Source: a virus
Length of the DNA stretch: 27,676 nucleotides
Strand: one strand, 5' to 3'
IMG/VR virus record: IMGVR_UViG_3300036985_005999
Span: 1 to 27,676 of that record
The number at the start of each line of letters is the position of its first letter. Positions within the stretch are counted from its first letter, which is position 1. Shown here in pieces: positions 7,208-15,176 of the stretch. Below the pieces are notes generated by a model. That model was not told the DNA's origin. It was given only the letters and a program-made list of their open reading frames with translations, and did not search any database. The translations under genes were made by a program, and so were the position numbers.

Positions 7208-9666
7208 TCATCTGCCCCCTTCTTGGGTTTCGGGCTCGACGCGAGCTGCTTGGCGATGTCGATGCCAAGCTCGACGCCCCGTTGTTTGTCTGCGCGCGAG
7301 GCACTGACCAGCTCTCCGGCCACCCGGACGCCAAGGCGAGCCCCCTCGCGGCGGTCTTCGGCCGACATGCGCTCGCGCTGCAGCTTGGCATTGTCCGCAG
7401 CCTTGAGTGCGTCCAGCTCCAGCCGCTTGCCCTTGAGTTCTGCGTCGCCCTTGATCTTCAGCTCCTCGAGCTCGAGCTCTTTGAGCTGGATCTGGGTCAG
7501 CGGGTCCTTGGCCTGCTCTTCGGCCTGCTTCTGCGCAGCCTCGGCTTGGTTCTTCTGCAGCAGCTTGCCCGCGGCCGCGGCTGTGAGGCGCGACAGCTCG
7601 ACTTCGATGTCTTCCGGCAGAGGCTCGTCGACCGTCGGCAGCGGCACACCCAGCTGCTTTTCGATCTCCACGCGATAGGCCATGGCCACATGCTCGGTGA
7701 CATGGGCCGACAAGGCGCTCTGGATCGCCCCGGCGAACGGGGACTGGCCGACGATCTGCTGCAGTTTCGGGTCTTGGGCTGCTGCCATGTGCACCGTGAT
7801 GTGGGCTTCGTGGTCTTGGTAGAGGAATGCCTTGACGGCCTCCTGCTTCAAGATCGCCATGTTCTCCGACACAGGGTCTTTCGGCTTGATCTCGTCCGGG
7901 AGCTCCACAATGTCGGCCGCGTCTTGAATACCAAGGACCTCGAGCATCTGCCGGTGGAGCTTGCCCATGTTGTAGAGCTGCGGCGCCTGTGCCGACATCT
8001 GCAGGGCGGCCTGATACTGCATGATTCGCTGAGCCGTGGTCGCGGCGTTCGGGTCGGAGACGGGCACGATGTCCACGCCGGAGCCGAAGTCGGCTGACCG
8101 GTCGAAGTCCATGTCCGTGTCATAGTCATATTTGGACGGCATGAAGTCGCGAATGACCCTCGCGAGGAGCCGGAGCTCCTGCCACATCGCGGCGTGCAGC
8201 CGGTGCTGGATGCCCGACATGACCTTCATGTTGCGCTCGAGGAGAGCCAGCGTGGTCCCCACTGGCGCTTGGGAGTTCATCTCGCTGATCTGCAGGTCGG
8301 CCATGGAGCTGATGCGCCGCCCTTCCTGCACCACGTTGCCGAGGAGCTGGTACAGAACCGCGCTGGGCTCCTTGTAAGGCATCGGGAACAGGGATTCCCG
8401 CAGCGTGCCGCCAACGACGTCGACGTCGCGCCATTCCCCGGGCTTGAGCGGGCTGGTGTCCCCCTTGATACGCAGTGCGCGTGACTTGAGGCCTGCGGGC
8501 AGGTTCGACAGCGTGCCGGCGTCGATCAGCTGGCGCAGAATCGAGGTGGCGGACTTCGTCAGGCCACCGATCAGGTGGGTCAGGCCGGTGCCATAGAAGC
8601 CCATGCCCGGCAGGTAGGGGTAGTGGGCGAAGTGCATGCGCTTCGCCAGAGTTTCGTCGTCCTCGTACCAATTCCGGTAGATCGCGAGCACCTTGCTGGA
8701 GGTCTTGTCAATGGTGATCACGTAAGGGCGGTCAACGCCCTCGGGGTCGTCGTGGGGCGGCGGGAGGGAGATGTCGGCGTGGATCTCGTAGATCGTGTGG
8801 ACCTCGGACGCTTCGTTCGGAATCTCGATCCCGGTGATCTTGGCGTAGGCCTCCTCGATGTCGCTGACCTCGCGCAGCGGGTCGGGCAGCTCGATGTCGC
8901 GGTAGAGGCCAGCGACCTGCATCTTGCGCACTTGGTTCGGCGTGCGACGCATGACGTGGGTGTAGCGCTCGCAGTCCTCGAGCCCGGAGGCACCATAGGA
9001 CACAAGGAAGTCTTCGGCCTGTACGAACACGGCCCGGGGGCGCTTGATCGTCGGATCGTAATAGACCTTCTTGAACGCGGAGCCTGCCAGCGGGAGCTTG
9101 AAGAGCAGCTGCTCCATCTCTTCCCGGAAGTTCGGGATGCGCTCGCCGATCTGGTAGTTCAGCTCCTGCTGCACGCGGTCGGCCTGCGAGAGCTTCTCGC
9201 GCGTCAGCTTGCCGATGATCTTGGTCTTGGCCGGGCCGGAGGACGGCATCAGCTCGCCCATGGCCTGCGCTTGGAACCGCACGACGGCTTCGGACAGCAT
9301 CGGGTGGAACACGCCTGACGCACCTGCCCACGGCTCGGTCCGTTCCTCGATCTTCATGCCAAGGAGCTCAAGGCCATGGATATAGGCCTCGGCCCACTCC
9401 CGGCGGCTCCGCTTGTCAATGTCGACAGCATCGAGCAGCTCGGTGGCGATGGCTTCGAGCTCGTCATCTTTGAGGAGCTCGGCCAAGTTGTCGCCATGCT
9501 CGCCAATGACGTCATCCGTCTCGTCCTCGTCACCAAAGGTGATCTCCAGACTGCCGTCTTCCATCTCGACAACAATGGCTTCGGGATCGACGACCGCGAC
9601 TTCGACATCCGGCTGGGCGCCGTCCTCTGCGGGGACGCTGCTTGGCGTCAACGGTTTCTCGATCAC
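7204..9666 (-). CDS. Portal protein, 820 aa
   Basis: Start is GTG at 9666, right after the TAA of the upstream gene, with GGAGG seven bases before. After an acidic N-terminus (about 1-75), the body begins with RSRREWAEAYIHGLELLGMKIEERTEPWAGASGVFHPMLSEAVVRFQAQAMGEL. This is typical of the long P22-like portal proteins of environmental phages. The middle holds the stem/wing region (about 120-600). From about residue 670 to the end is a long charged coiled coil (QAEAAQKQAEEQAKD, KELELEELKIKGDAELK) that may form a barrel or carry assembly contacts. It forms the dodecameric DNA gate and docks TerL. Length is at the upper end for the family. Confidence 0.88.
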   Translation of the reverse strand: MIEKPLTPSSVPAEDGAQPDVEVAVVDPEAIVVEMEDGSLEITFGDEDETDDVIGEHGDNLAELLKDDELEAIATELLDAVDIDKRSRREWAEAYIHGLELLGMKIEERTEPWAGASGVFHPMLSEAVVRFQAQAMGELMPSSGPAKTKIIGKLTREKLSQADRVQQELNYQIGERIPNFREEMEQLLFKLPLAGSAFKKVYYDPTIKRPRAVFVQAEDFLVSYGASGLEDCERYTHVMRRTPNQVRKMQVAGLYRDIELPDPLREVSDIEEAYAKITGIEIPNEASEVHTIYEIHADISLPPPHDDPEGVDRPYVITIDKTSSKVLAIYRNWYEDDETLAKRMHFAHYPYLPGMGFYGTGLTHLIGGLTKSATSILRQLIDAGTLSNLPAGLKSRALRIKGDTSPLKPGEWRDVDVVGGTLRESLFPMPYKEPSAVLYQLLGNVVQEGRRISSMADLQISEMNSQAPVGTTLALLERNMKVMSGIQHRLHAAMWQELRLLARVIRDFMPSKYDYDTDMDFDRSADFGSGVDIVPVSDPNAATTAQRIMQYQAALQMSAQAPQLYNMGKLHRQMLEVLGIQDAADIVELPDEIKPKDPVSENMAILKQEAVKAFLYQDHEAHITVHMAAAQDPKLQQIVGQSPFAGAIQSALSAHVTEHVAMAYRVEIEKQLGVPLPTVDEPLPEDIEVELSRLTAAAAGKLLQKNQAEAAQKQAEEQAKDPLTQIQLKELELEELKIKGDAELKGKRLELDALKAADNAKLQRERMSAEDRREGARLGVRVAGELVSASRADKQRGVELGIDIAKQLASSPKPKKGADE

Positions 9667-10221
9667 TTAAATGCCTCCGGTCTGCGGCGTATAGCCTGTG
9701 GGGGCCGTCATGGACCCGAAGTTGAACTGCGGCATCTGGCCCGCCATGCGGCCCATGAACCCGGCCTGCGGCGACAGCCCGGCAATGCCCATCTTCTGCG
9801 GCGGAGCCCAGCCCTGCGGGGCCCAGCTCTGCTGCGGAGGCTGCCCGAAGGGTCGCATCCCCGTCGGGGGCGGGCCGTACGGCGGCTGTGGCATCTGCCC
9901 GAAGGGTCGCATCCCCGTCGGGGGCGGGCCGTAAGGCTGCGGCATCATGCCCGGCTGCCCGAAGGGCATCATTGCGCCGGGATTCGGCTGCTGGGGCCGA
10001 CCTGCGCTGGCCAGCCGTGCCATGGCGTCGTCTACCGCCTGATACTTGTTGGGTTGAACCCCCGGCGCGGGGGGAGAGACCTGCGCCGGGGGCGCCGGAG
10101 GGGGCTGACCGAAGTCTGGCCTGCCATGGGGCAGCATTGAGTGTCCGGCCTGCATGGTTGGGGAGGGACCCATGTTCGACCTTAGGGCGGCGATCCCGCC
10201 CGGGCTCGGTTGCTGCATCAT
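9667..10221 (-). CDS. Pro/Gly/Met/Gln-rich low-complexity protein, 184 aa
   Basis: ATG at 10221 has GGAGG at good distance. The stop abuts the portal start. Most of the chain is disordered Pro/Gly/Gln/Met, with a tandem YGPPPTGMRPFGQ repeat (about residues 96-127) encoded by near-identical DNA at about 9845-9879 and 9899-9933. One short ordered stretch (NKYQAVDDAMARLASAG, about 58-74) could be a helix. It lies between TerL and portal and is led by a promoter. I do not know a function; a disordered portal- or scaffold-associated protein is a guess. Repeat content predicts length variation among relatives. Confidence 0.75.
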   Translation of the reverse strand: MMQQPSPGGIAALRSNMGPSPTMQAGHSMLPHGRPDFGQPPPAPPAQVSPPAPGVQPNKYQAVDDAMARLASAGRPQQPNPGAMMPFGQPGMMPQPYGPPPTGMRPFGQMPQPPYGPPPTGMRPFGQPPQQSWAPQGWAPPQKMGIAGLSPQAGFMGRMAGQMPQFNFGSMTAPTGYTPQTGGI

Positions 10222-10250
10222 TTCTGCCTCCGGAGTCTGATATGTGGTGC

Positions 10251-10278
10251 ACTATACAGTCAAATGGCGATCAGTCAA
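10251..10278 (-). promoter_or_regulatory. Internal promoter for the portal/capsid block
   Basis: On the minus strand TTGACT (10278-10273) is followed after 16 bp by TATAGT (10256-10251). Each differs from the sigma-70 consensus by one base. Transcription would start near 10244, about 23 bp before the start of the 184-aa gene. It overlaps the end of the 64-aa gene. Confidence 0.65.
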
Positions 10279-10465
10279 AGCGGTAGCGACGCTCCAAGGC
10301 GGCGATGTTCGCCTGTATGACCTCGATTTCGGCCCTGATGGCCCAGTTCTGCCTGCGTTTCGGGGTGTTTGTCACTCCTCCCATGAGTCTGGAGAGGCGC
10401 TTGCCCATGCGTTCCCGCTCCTCGCGGAGCTCCCGGGTCGGCTCGATTTTGGTCATTTTCAGCAC
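10271..10465 (-). CDS. Small basic helical protein, 64 aa
   Basis: GTG at 10465 lies two bases after the TerL stop; ATG at 10456 (MTKIEPTREL) is an equally good start. The product is almost all charged helix (ELREERERMGKRLSRLMGG, then EIEVIQANIAALERRYRFD), suggesting a helical hairpin or coiled coil. It has no Cys and no signal. Function is unknown. Position after TerL suggests a late gene. Its 3' end carries the portal-block promoter. Confidence 0.65.
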   Translation of the reverse strand: MLKMTKIEPTRELREERERMGKRLSRLMGGVTNTPKRRQNWAIRAEIEVIQANIAALERRYRFD

Positions 10466-10467
10466 TT

Positions 10468-12024
10468 TCAGTAGTACGCGGCCGTGTATGGCACGTAATC
10501 CCCGGCGCTGTCGACCTTGTAGTCACTGTCGAGAGTCAGGAATCCGCCTTGGCGGAACCGCATGAGTGCATAGACTGTCGAGTCGAGAAGGTCATCATGT
10601 GATCCAACGGGAAACGCTGCTATCTCCTCCACGAGCTCCTCGGCCCACCGGGTTTCTGGCACCCATACTGCCCCCGAGGAGATGATGTCGGCCACGGACT
10701 GCAGGCGGGCGTACTTGTTCCCGCTGCCGCGGTGTGGGGTGTACTCTTGAATCGGCAGTCCTGTGCGTCGCAGCTCTTGGTAGAGGGCCACGCCCGAGCT
10801 CTTCTTCTCGACGATGAAGGCGTCGGGCTCCCACAGCTTGTACTGCTCCTGCGCAAGGATCTTCAGCTCGGGGAACTCGACCCGTTTCCGGATGGCCTCC
10901 AGCAGGATGAGCTGGTTCATGTGTTCCTCGTCATTGAAGAACACGCCCCAGACGGTCAGGGCGGTGTAGTCAGACCGCTGCTTCACTTCGGACGCTGTGT
11001 CGAGCGCCATGATGATATAGTCACACTCCGGAGGCTCCTCAGCCTTCCAGATACGCCACCATTCGCGTTTCACGAGGGCGGCACCCTCGGACGTGGGGTC
11101 CTGCTGATACTGTGCAGACCACTGATACACAGGCATGGAGGCCTTGGTGCGGTGCAAGGCCTCGAGATCGAAGAACTCCGGCCAGAGCGCCTTCTCCTTG
11201 ATCGTCCCGTCGGGCTGCTTGGTCTCGAAGATCGCGGGGAACTCAACAACCTCATACTGGTCGGAGCCCTCATTCTGCGCCATGTCCCGCACCAGACGGC
11301 CGCACAGGTCGTCCACGTGCCATCTGGTCGCCACGACCGCAGCGGCGGCACGGGGCATAAGACGCGTCCTAGCACCAAATGTGAACCATTGATATGCCTT
11401 GTCGAAGACTTCGAAGTTCCCGTTGAGCACATCTTGCTCCGAGTGGCAGTCGTCAACAAGCAGCATATCAGCGCCGCGGCCCGCGAGGCTGGAGCCAACG
11501 CCGGTGGCGTAGTAAGTCCCCCCTTTGTTTGTATCCCAACGCCCGGCAGACTTTGAGTCTGCAGACAGGCGGATGTCGTGGAAAACTTCCTGAAACTTCG
11601 GGTCGTCAATCAGGTTTCGCACCTTCCGGCCGAAGTCCACGGCGAGATCTGCGGTATGGGAGACCATCATGATCTTCTTGGTCGGATTCCGACCAATGTA
11701 CCACGCCGGGAAATAGATGGACGCCATCTGAGATTTTCCATGACGTGGTGGCATGTTGACCAAGGCACGGTCTTTTTCGCCATTTTCGAGCGCCATAAGC
11801 ATGCCTGCCAGCACCTTGTGGTGCCGACCTACCTTGTAATTCGGGTCCATGTATTGGCAGAAGGCGAGCAGATCATCATGGGCACGTTCCCGGGCCAGCT
11901 TGTCCTCGAGCTCCGCGAGGAGTTTCTCGACCTCTTCCGCCTCTTGGGGGGACATCTGGTCGATCTGCGCAGCAAGGGCGCGGAGTTCGGCTTCTGTGAA
12001 GCCTATGTCCCCTTGATCACTCAT
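10468..12024 (-). CDS. terL: Terminase large subunit, 518 aa
   Basis: The ATG (12024) lies eight bases inside the preceding gene. The ATPase domain shows Walker A PPRHGKSQ (residues 92-99) and Walker B MLLVDDC (187-193, D191/D192). The C-terminal RNase-H-like nuclease has D342 (MALDTASE with SDYTA after it), E406 (FIVEKKSSG) and the D477/D478 plus D481 cluster (GSHDDLLDST). All key residues are present and the length is normal. It pumps DNA into the procapsid through the portal and cuts the concatemer, working with TerS encoded just upstream. The packaging type (cos, pac or other) cannot be read from this window. Confidence 0.95.
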   Translation of the reverse strand: MSDQGDIGFTEAELRALAAQIDQMSPQEAEEVEKLLAELEDKLARERAHDDLLAFCQYMDPNYKVGRHHKVLAGMLMALENGEKDRALVNMPPRHGKSQMASIYFPAWYIGRNPTKKIMMVSHTADLAVDFGRKVRNLIDDPKFQEVFHDIRLSADSKSAGRWDTNKGGTYYATGVGSSLAGRGADMLLVDDCHSEQDVLNGNFEVFDKAYQWFTFGARTRLMPRAAAAVVATRWHVDDLCGRLVRDMAQNEGSDQYEVVEFPAIFETKQPDGTIKEKALWPEFFDLEALHRTKASMPVYQWSAQYQQDPTSEGAALVKREWWRIWKAEEPPECDYIIMALDTASEVKQRSDYTALTVWGVFFNDEEHMNQLILLEAIRKRVEFPELKILAQEQYKLWEPDAFIVEKKSSGVALYQELRRTGLPIQEYTPHRGSGNKYARLQSVADIISSGAVWVPETRWAEELVEEIAAFPVGSHDDLLDSTVYALMRFRQGGFLTLDSDYKVDSAGDYVPYTAAYY

Positions 12025-12280
12025 CAGAGATGCTCATGTTCAGGTGCGTCAGATGCATGACAAGGCACTGCAGTGCGCCGACCATTCCATAACCGCCGAC
12101 CGTACCAACCAGACTGTAGGACGCTGTATTGTCCGGATAACGCGGCACTGCGGCCAATCCCGTTATTTCCCCCTGCTTTGCGAGTTCGAGAAGCGTCTCC
12201 AGATACTCAACAACGGCTGTGTTTGCCGAGGTTCCGCCTGCCCGTATGGGGACAACATTCAGGTATGGAACCTCACTCAC
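12017..12280 (-). CDS. Protein of unknown function between terminase genes, 87 aa
   Basis: GTG at 12280 overlaps the TerS stop (GTGA), and the end overlaps the TerL start. The sequence AVVEYLETLLELAKQGEITGLAAVPRY is characteristic of a small uncharacterised family in alphaproteobacterial phages and prophages, usually of this length and often near the terminase. A Gly-rich C-terminal half (YSLVGTVGGYGMVGALQCLVMHL) could pack as a beta/helix unit. No motif suggests an activity. Translational coupling to both terminase genes suggests it is made with them. Confidence 0.75.
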   Translation of the reverse strand: MSEVPYLNVVPIRAGGTSANTAVVEYLETLLELAKQGEITGLAAVPRYPDNTASYSLVGTVGGYGMVGALQCLVMHLTHLNMSISDE

Positions 12281-12891
12281 GGGAACAAGTCCGCAGCGGC
12301 GAGCCTCGGCTCGAGGGAGAGGTGGTACACCTCTTCTTCTTCTTCGTCCCCGGCGGGGGCGTCCGCGAAAATCGCGTCGTCAAGTTCGTCCGCCGGCACC
12401 AGCCGGGCCAGCCGGGCCCGCAGGCGCTCACGCACCTCATCCGAGGTCTGGTGCGTGACCACCACTTCCCTTTTCTCGACGAACAGGCCTACGTCGCCCA
12501 GCTTGCCCAAGAGCTCAAGAGCCCGCAGGCGCATCCTCGGATCGGGGTTCTCGGTCTCGATGACCAGTTTGTTCATCACGAGGTGCCGCACGCGCTCGGC
12601 GTCTTCGATGATCTTGTGCCCGTAGTCATCTAAGATGGCCTTGACCATGAGCAGGGCGGCCGGGGTCTGCTTCAACAAGGGTCCCACCTCGTGGCGACCT
12701 GCAGCAACAGCACGGACGACATCCGCCGCGGAGTCCAGATCATCCGTGTCCGGAGCAAAGTCCAGTCCGGCGTTGGCCAGCATGCCCACTGTTGCCGCAG
12801 CAGCGTCCAGTGCGCCCCGAAAAGGAGGCAAGCTTTCGGAGTTGCGGGGCCCCTCTGGGAGTGGCACGCCCTTGCTGATTTGTAGGTCCAT
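12277..12891 (-). CDS. terS: Terminase small subunit, 204 aa
   Basis: I choose ATG at 12891 (MDLQISKGVPL); in-frame GTG and TTG lie four and six bases upstream. The stretch LGKLGDVGLFVEKREVVVTHQTSDEVRERLRARLARL is typical of phage small terminases that sit directly before TerL, with an acidic C-terminus (DEEEEEV) that could contact TerL. The N-terminal half is helical and would recognise viral DNA. It has no good Shine-Dalgarno site. A possible -10 lies only seven bases upstream, so the mRNA may be nearly leaderless. Confidence 0.8.
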   Translation of the reverse strand: MDLQISKGVPLPEGPRNSESLPPFRGALDAAAATVGMLANAGLDFAPDTDDLDSAADVVRAVAAGRHEVGPLLKQTPAALLMVKAILDDYGHKIIEDAERVRHLVMNKLVIETENPDPRMRLRALELLGKLGDVGLFVEKREVVVTHQTSDEVRERLRARLARLVPADELDDAIFADAPAGDEEEEEVYHLSLEPRLAAADLFP

Positions 12892-12897
12892 GCACAA

Positions 12898-12927
12898 TAT
12901 TTAGCATCACGTGCCCCATTTGGGCAA
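12898..12927 (-). promoter_or_regulatory. Possible promoter for the terminase operon
   Basis: On the minus strand TTGCCC (12927-12922), an 18-bp gap and TAAATA (12903-12898) resemble a weak sigma-70 site. An inverted repeat TGCCC/GGGCA (12912-12926) overlaps the -35 and could be an operator. The predicted start would fall at or next to the TerS ATG. Confidence 0.3.
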
Positions 12928-13181
12928 GACCCCAAGAAAAGCGAGGGGGGCTCGCCCAAATGCCGCCGGAGCAGTTCCGGAAAAATAAAGGGGGTGGGGG
13001 GGTCAAAACGGGTCGAAGATGCCGCGAACGGGGTAAAACGAGAACAAACCACCGTCGTTCGTGTGGAATGGTAATATAGTAGAGGCCCGGGCCCTCGCGC
13101 CACCTTGGGGGGGCCACCCCCGGTGGGGGTCTCGGTTTGGCGCGTTTTGTCAGGGGCGCACCCTGACTGGCGGGTCGGCGC

Positions 13182-13255
13182 GGGCGTGCGGGCGCGTTCG
13201 GTCCTTGGTCGTGCGTTGGGGTCACGGTTCGGCGTGGGCGTGCGGGCGCGTTCGG
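13182..13255. repeat. Direct repeat, 20 bp identical, 54-bp period
   Basis: GGGCGTGCGGGCGCGTTCGG occurs at 13182-13201 and 13236-13255. The flanks are also similar over roughly 35 bp. It could be a regulator binding site or a remnant of local duplication. Confidence 0.6.
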
Positions 13256-13378
13256 CCTTGGGTTCTGCTCGCAAGGTAAACTTTCGGGGGGTGCATCTGT
13301 TTCATATGGTGGCATCTTGTGGTATTCTGTGCTTATCGGTTGGAATGGTTCCTTCCGATGAAACAAGGAAGTTGAACA

Positions 13379-14107
13379 ATGGTTAGCAAGTTGTTAGATA
13401 CGGTTGCCGATACCTCGACTAATTTCGTGCAATATGTCATGGGGCCAGTGGAAATTGCGGCGGCGGATCAATGGCGGAATGCAATCGCTGGTGAAGCGTC
13501 TGCGGTTGCGGCGTTCTATGCCGCCATTGTGGTGCATCATGGGATTGATCTTTCGGACCTAAAGCCTTTGCCAAAAGGTTCGGTCCCGCGTTCCAATGCC
13601 GCGCAAGCTGCTTTCGATTTCGGTCGGAAAGCCTATGGCGTCTCAATGGTGGGTCTTCAGGCGACTGAAGCGTTACTTGACCGCAATGTTCCGTCAACGG
13701 CAAGGCTGACGGTTCCGGGGGAAGCGGTTCCGGGGGTTCGTTCTCGTGCGGGTCTGACGTATGAAAAGCGCCCGTTGGTCAAATCAATCTTCGGCGCGAA
13801 AGAGTGGGGCGTGTTCATTGGTAAGATGGTTACCCAGAAAGCCATGGCGGATCATGCGGCGGCCGTTGCTGCTGCTGCTGCTGCGGGCCTTGCTGCTCCG
13901 GATGCGCCACAACAGGCGGGGCGTGGAAAACCTGCTTCTCGTAAAGATGACGCGGCCTACACGATTGCCAAGATAGGCGAAGTAATTCAGCGTTTGTCGA
14001 TTGGCGTTGAAAAGCTGGATGGTTCAATTCCAGCCACAACTGCCAGCAAGTTGGCGGCGTGGCTAGTCGATGCCCTGATTGCGCATGGTCTTGCCAAGGC
14101 TAAATAA
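13379..14107 (+). CDS. Protein of unknown function, 242 aa
   Basis: ATG at 13379 is preceded by AAGGAAG. The chain is Ala-rich and helical in both halves, with a central basic part (RAGLTYEKRPLVKSIFGAKEWGVFIGKM, about 121-148), an Ala-rich linker (about 158-172) and a helical C-terminus (TIAKIGEVIQRLSIGVEKL). I recognise no domain. Codon use includes more TTA, GCG/GCA and AAT than the terminase or capsid genes, which suggests different ancestry from the structural module. It is the first gene transcribed rightward and is followed by a GNRA-loop hairpin. An early regulatory or DNA-binding role is possible but unproven. Confidence 0.75.
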   Translation: MVSKLLDTVADTSTNFVQYVMGPVEIAAADQWRNAIAGEASAVAAFYAAIVVHHGIDLSDLKPLPKGSVPRSNAAQAAFDFGRKAYGVSMVGLQATEALLDRNVPSTARLTVPGEAVPGVRSRAGLTYEKRPLVKSIFGAKEWGVFIGKMVTQKAMADHAAAVAAAAAAGLAAPDAPQQAGRGKPASRKDDAAYTIAKIGEVIQRLSIGVEKLDGSIPATTASKLAAWLVDALIAHGLAKAK

Positions 14108-14114
14108 AACAGCG

Positions 14115-14138
14115 TGGTCGGTCCGAAAGGGCCGACCA
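14115..14138 (+). other. Ten-bp intergenic hairpin with GAAA tetraloop
   Basis: TGGTCGGTCC pairs with GGGCCGACCA around GAAA (one G-T pair). It starts eight bases after the stop of the 242-aa gene and 39 bases before the next ATG. No T-run follows, so it is more likely an RNA stabiliser or processing site than a terminator. Confidence 0.65.
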
Positions 14139-14176
14139 TTCCCACAACCATAATGACAAATAAAGGGACTATCAAA

Positions 14177-14572
14177 ATGAAATTAGAAGATAAAGCGACG
14201 ATTGCAACGATGATTGCGGCTATCGTTGCAAAGGGTTGGCCAAACGCGCAAGCTAAGTCAGATGTGCGGCTTGGCTCTGGCGGATGGGTGGTGGAAAGCA
14301 CCACTTATAAATCTACATCCGGCTGGAACCCGGATGTTTCCATCTATTGTAACGGCGTTGGGATCGGCGAAGATGTGCTTGATCGCTTCCCTTCGCCCGA
14401 AAGCCATGCGCTTAAACAGGCGCTAGAAACGCTCGCGTTGGCGCAAACATTGGCTAGCAATCTTGGCGTGTCTGCCGAATTGCTTGCGCCATTGTCAGCG
14501 GTGGCGGCGGCGATGACGTCAAATCTGCTGGCTGCGCCTATCAGGCATGAAGCGGAATGCGGCATCTTCTGA
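14177..14572 (+). CDS. Protein of unknown function, 131 aa
   Basis: I choose ATG at 14177 (MKLEDKATIATMIAAIVAKG). An upstream in-frame GTG lies in the hairpin and has no site. The N-terminal 20 residues form an amphipathic helix. The middle (SGGWVVESTTYKSTSGWNPDVSIYCNGVGIGED) is beta-like, and the C-terminal half is Ala/Leu helical. No known domain is seen. Codon use is similar to the 242-aa gene, so the two probably form one unit, ended by three terminators. Confidence 0.7.
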   Translation: MKLEDKATIATMIAAIVAKGWPNAQAKSDVRLGSGGWVVESTTYKSTSGWNPDVSIYCNGVGIGEDVLDRFPSPESHALKQALETLALAQTLASNLGVSAELLAPLSAVAAAMTSNLLAAPIRHEAECGIF

Positions 14573-14576
14573 CACC

Positions 14577-14710
14577 AAGGTCAGCCCTTTCGGGCTGGCC
14601 TTTTTTTTTGGTCTGCCGCATGGCTGGTCCCTTTCGGGCTGGCCTTTTTTTTTGGTCTGCCGCATGGCTGGTCCCTTCGGGGATCGGCCTTTTTTTTGGT
14701 CTTTTTTTTT
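14577..14710 (+). terminator. Triplicated rho-independent terminator
   Basis: Three hairpins each end in a run of eight or more T: 14577-14609 (GGTCAGCCC-TTTC-GGGCTGGCC, T9), 14622-14653 (imperfect stem, T9) and 14666-14697 (GGCTGGTCCC-TTCG-GGGATCGGCC, T8), with a last T9 at 14702-14710. The second and third lie in 44-bp direct repeats beginning GGTCTGCCGCATGGCTGGTC. They start five bases after the stop of the 131-aa gene. Confidence 0.9.
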
Positions 14711-14865
14711 CGCCACCAGTTCTCCGATCAGCGGTGCGGATCGCTTCCACCCGCCCGCCACCAGTTCTCCGATCAGCGGTGCGGATCGCGACCAATTGCG
14801 GTCAGGAAACCTCCCTGACCGCAGGCACGGATTTCACTCCAAAACCAATTCTCCGATCAGCGGCG
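14711..14865. repeat. Iteron-like repeats, two full and one partial copy
   Basis: An identical 34-bp unit containing TTCTCCGATCAGCGGTGCGG occurs at 14711-14744 and 14756-14789 (45-bp period). A partial copy occurs at 14845-14865. Each full unit contains CGATC/GATCG inverted arms. The spacing and position next to an AT-rich stretch resemble protein-binding iterons, though they may only be passenger duplications from the neighbouring terminator repeats. Confidence 0.7.
14798..14822 (+). other. Stem-loop of the GTCAGG family
   Basis: GCGGTCAGG and CCTGACCGC pair over nine bp around a seven-base loop. It lies in non-coding DNA within the iteron-like region. Confidence 0.7.
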
Positions 14866-14954
14866 TGTAGAAAAGCCGACTGTGAGTATCTTTTGCAGTC
14901 CGCGGTTTTGTAAATTCGCCCCAAATTGGCGAAAAAAGCCCCGAAAAAAGCCCC

Positions 14955-14973
14955 GTCAGGGAACCTCCCTGAC
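14955..14973 (+). other. Stem-loop of the GTCAGG family
   Basis: GTCAGGGA-ACC-TCCCTGAC is a perfect eight-bp stem in the intergenic region upstream of the AT-rich stretch. Confidence 0.75.
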
Positions 14974-15112
14974 CGCAAGTGCCTGTTATACCGACGTTAT
15001 TGGGTTATGTTTGTGTAAGTATCGTTTACAAAAAAATACCTCCTCGTAAAGCCTTGAATCCAAACGATTATTAGGTTTACTTGAATAATGTGCCCGCGCG
15101 AGAGCAGGCCGG

Positions 15113-15176
15113 GTAAAATTTCGGCGGAGGCACGATGTGGTCCGGCCAAAAAAATCTCCCCACCGGAAAATTTTAC
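15113..15176. other. Long imperfect inverted repeat
   Basis: GTAAAATTT (15113-15121) pairs with AAATTTTAC (15168-15176). Internal CGG/CCG and GGAG/CTCC segments extend the stem around a loop that contains GGTCCGGCC. The 64-base structure could be a small RNA or a DNA cruciform. I cannot fold it quantitatively. Confidence 0.5.

Larger units (their letters stand above)
12892..13378. other. Divergent intergenic region
   Basis: About 490 bp lie between the leftward terminase operon and the rightward genes. It contains runs of G and C, the TGCCC/GGGCA inverted repeat and a direct repeat at 13182-13255. A weak plus-strand -10 TATTCT (13323-13328), with TTCATA 16 bp upstream, could drive the gene at 13379. 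Open frames here have poor starts and Arg/Pro-rich content expected from GC bias, so I call no gene. Confidence 0.6.

Noticed and set aside
12672-13366. Minus-strand frames rich in Arg/Pro running from the divergent region into TerS
   Set aside because: They overlap most of the TerS start region in another frame and have GC-bias composition; no site.
13061-13386. Plus-strand Gly/Arg/Val-rich frames in the divergent region
   Set aside because: Composition follows the G-rich repeats, starts lack ribosome sites, and they run into the real gene at 13379 in another frame.
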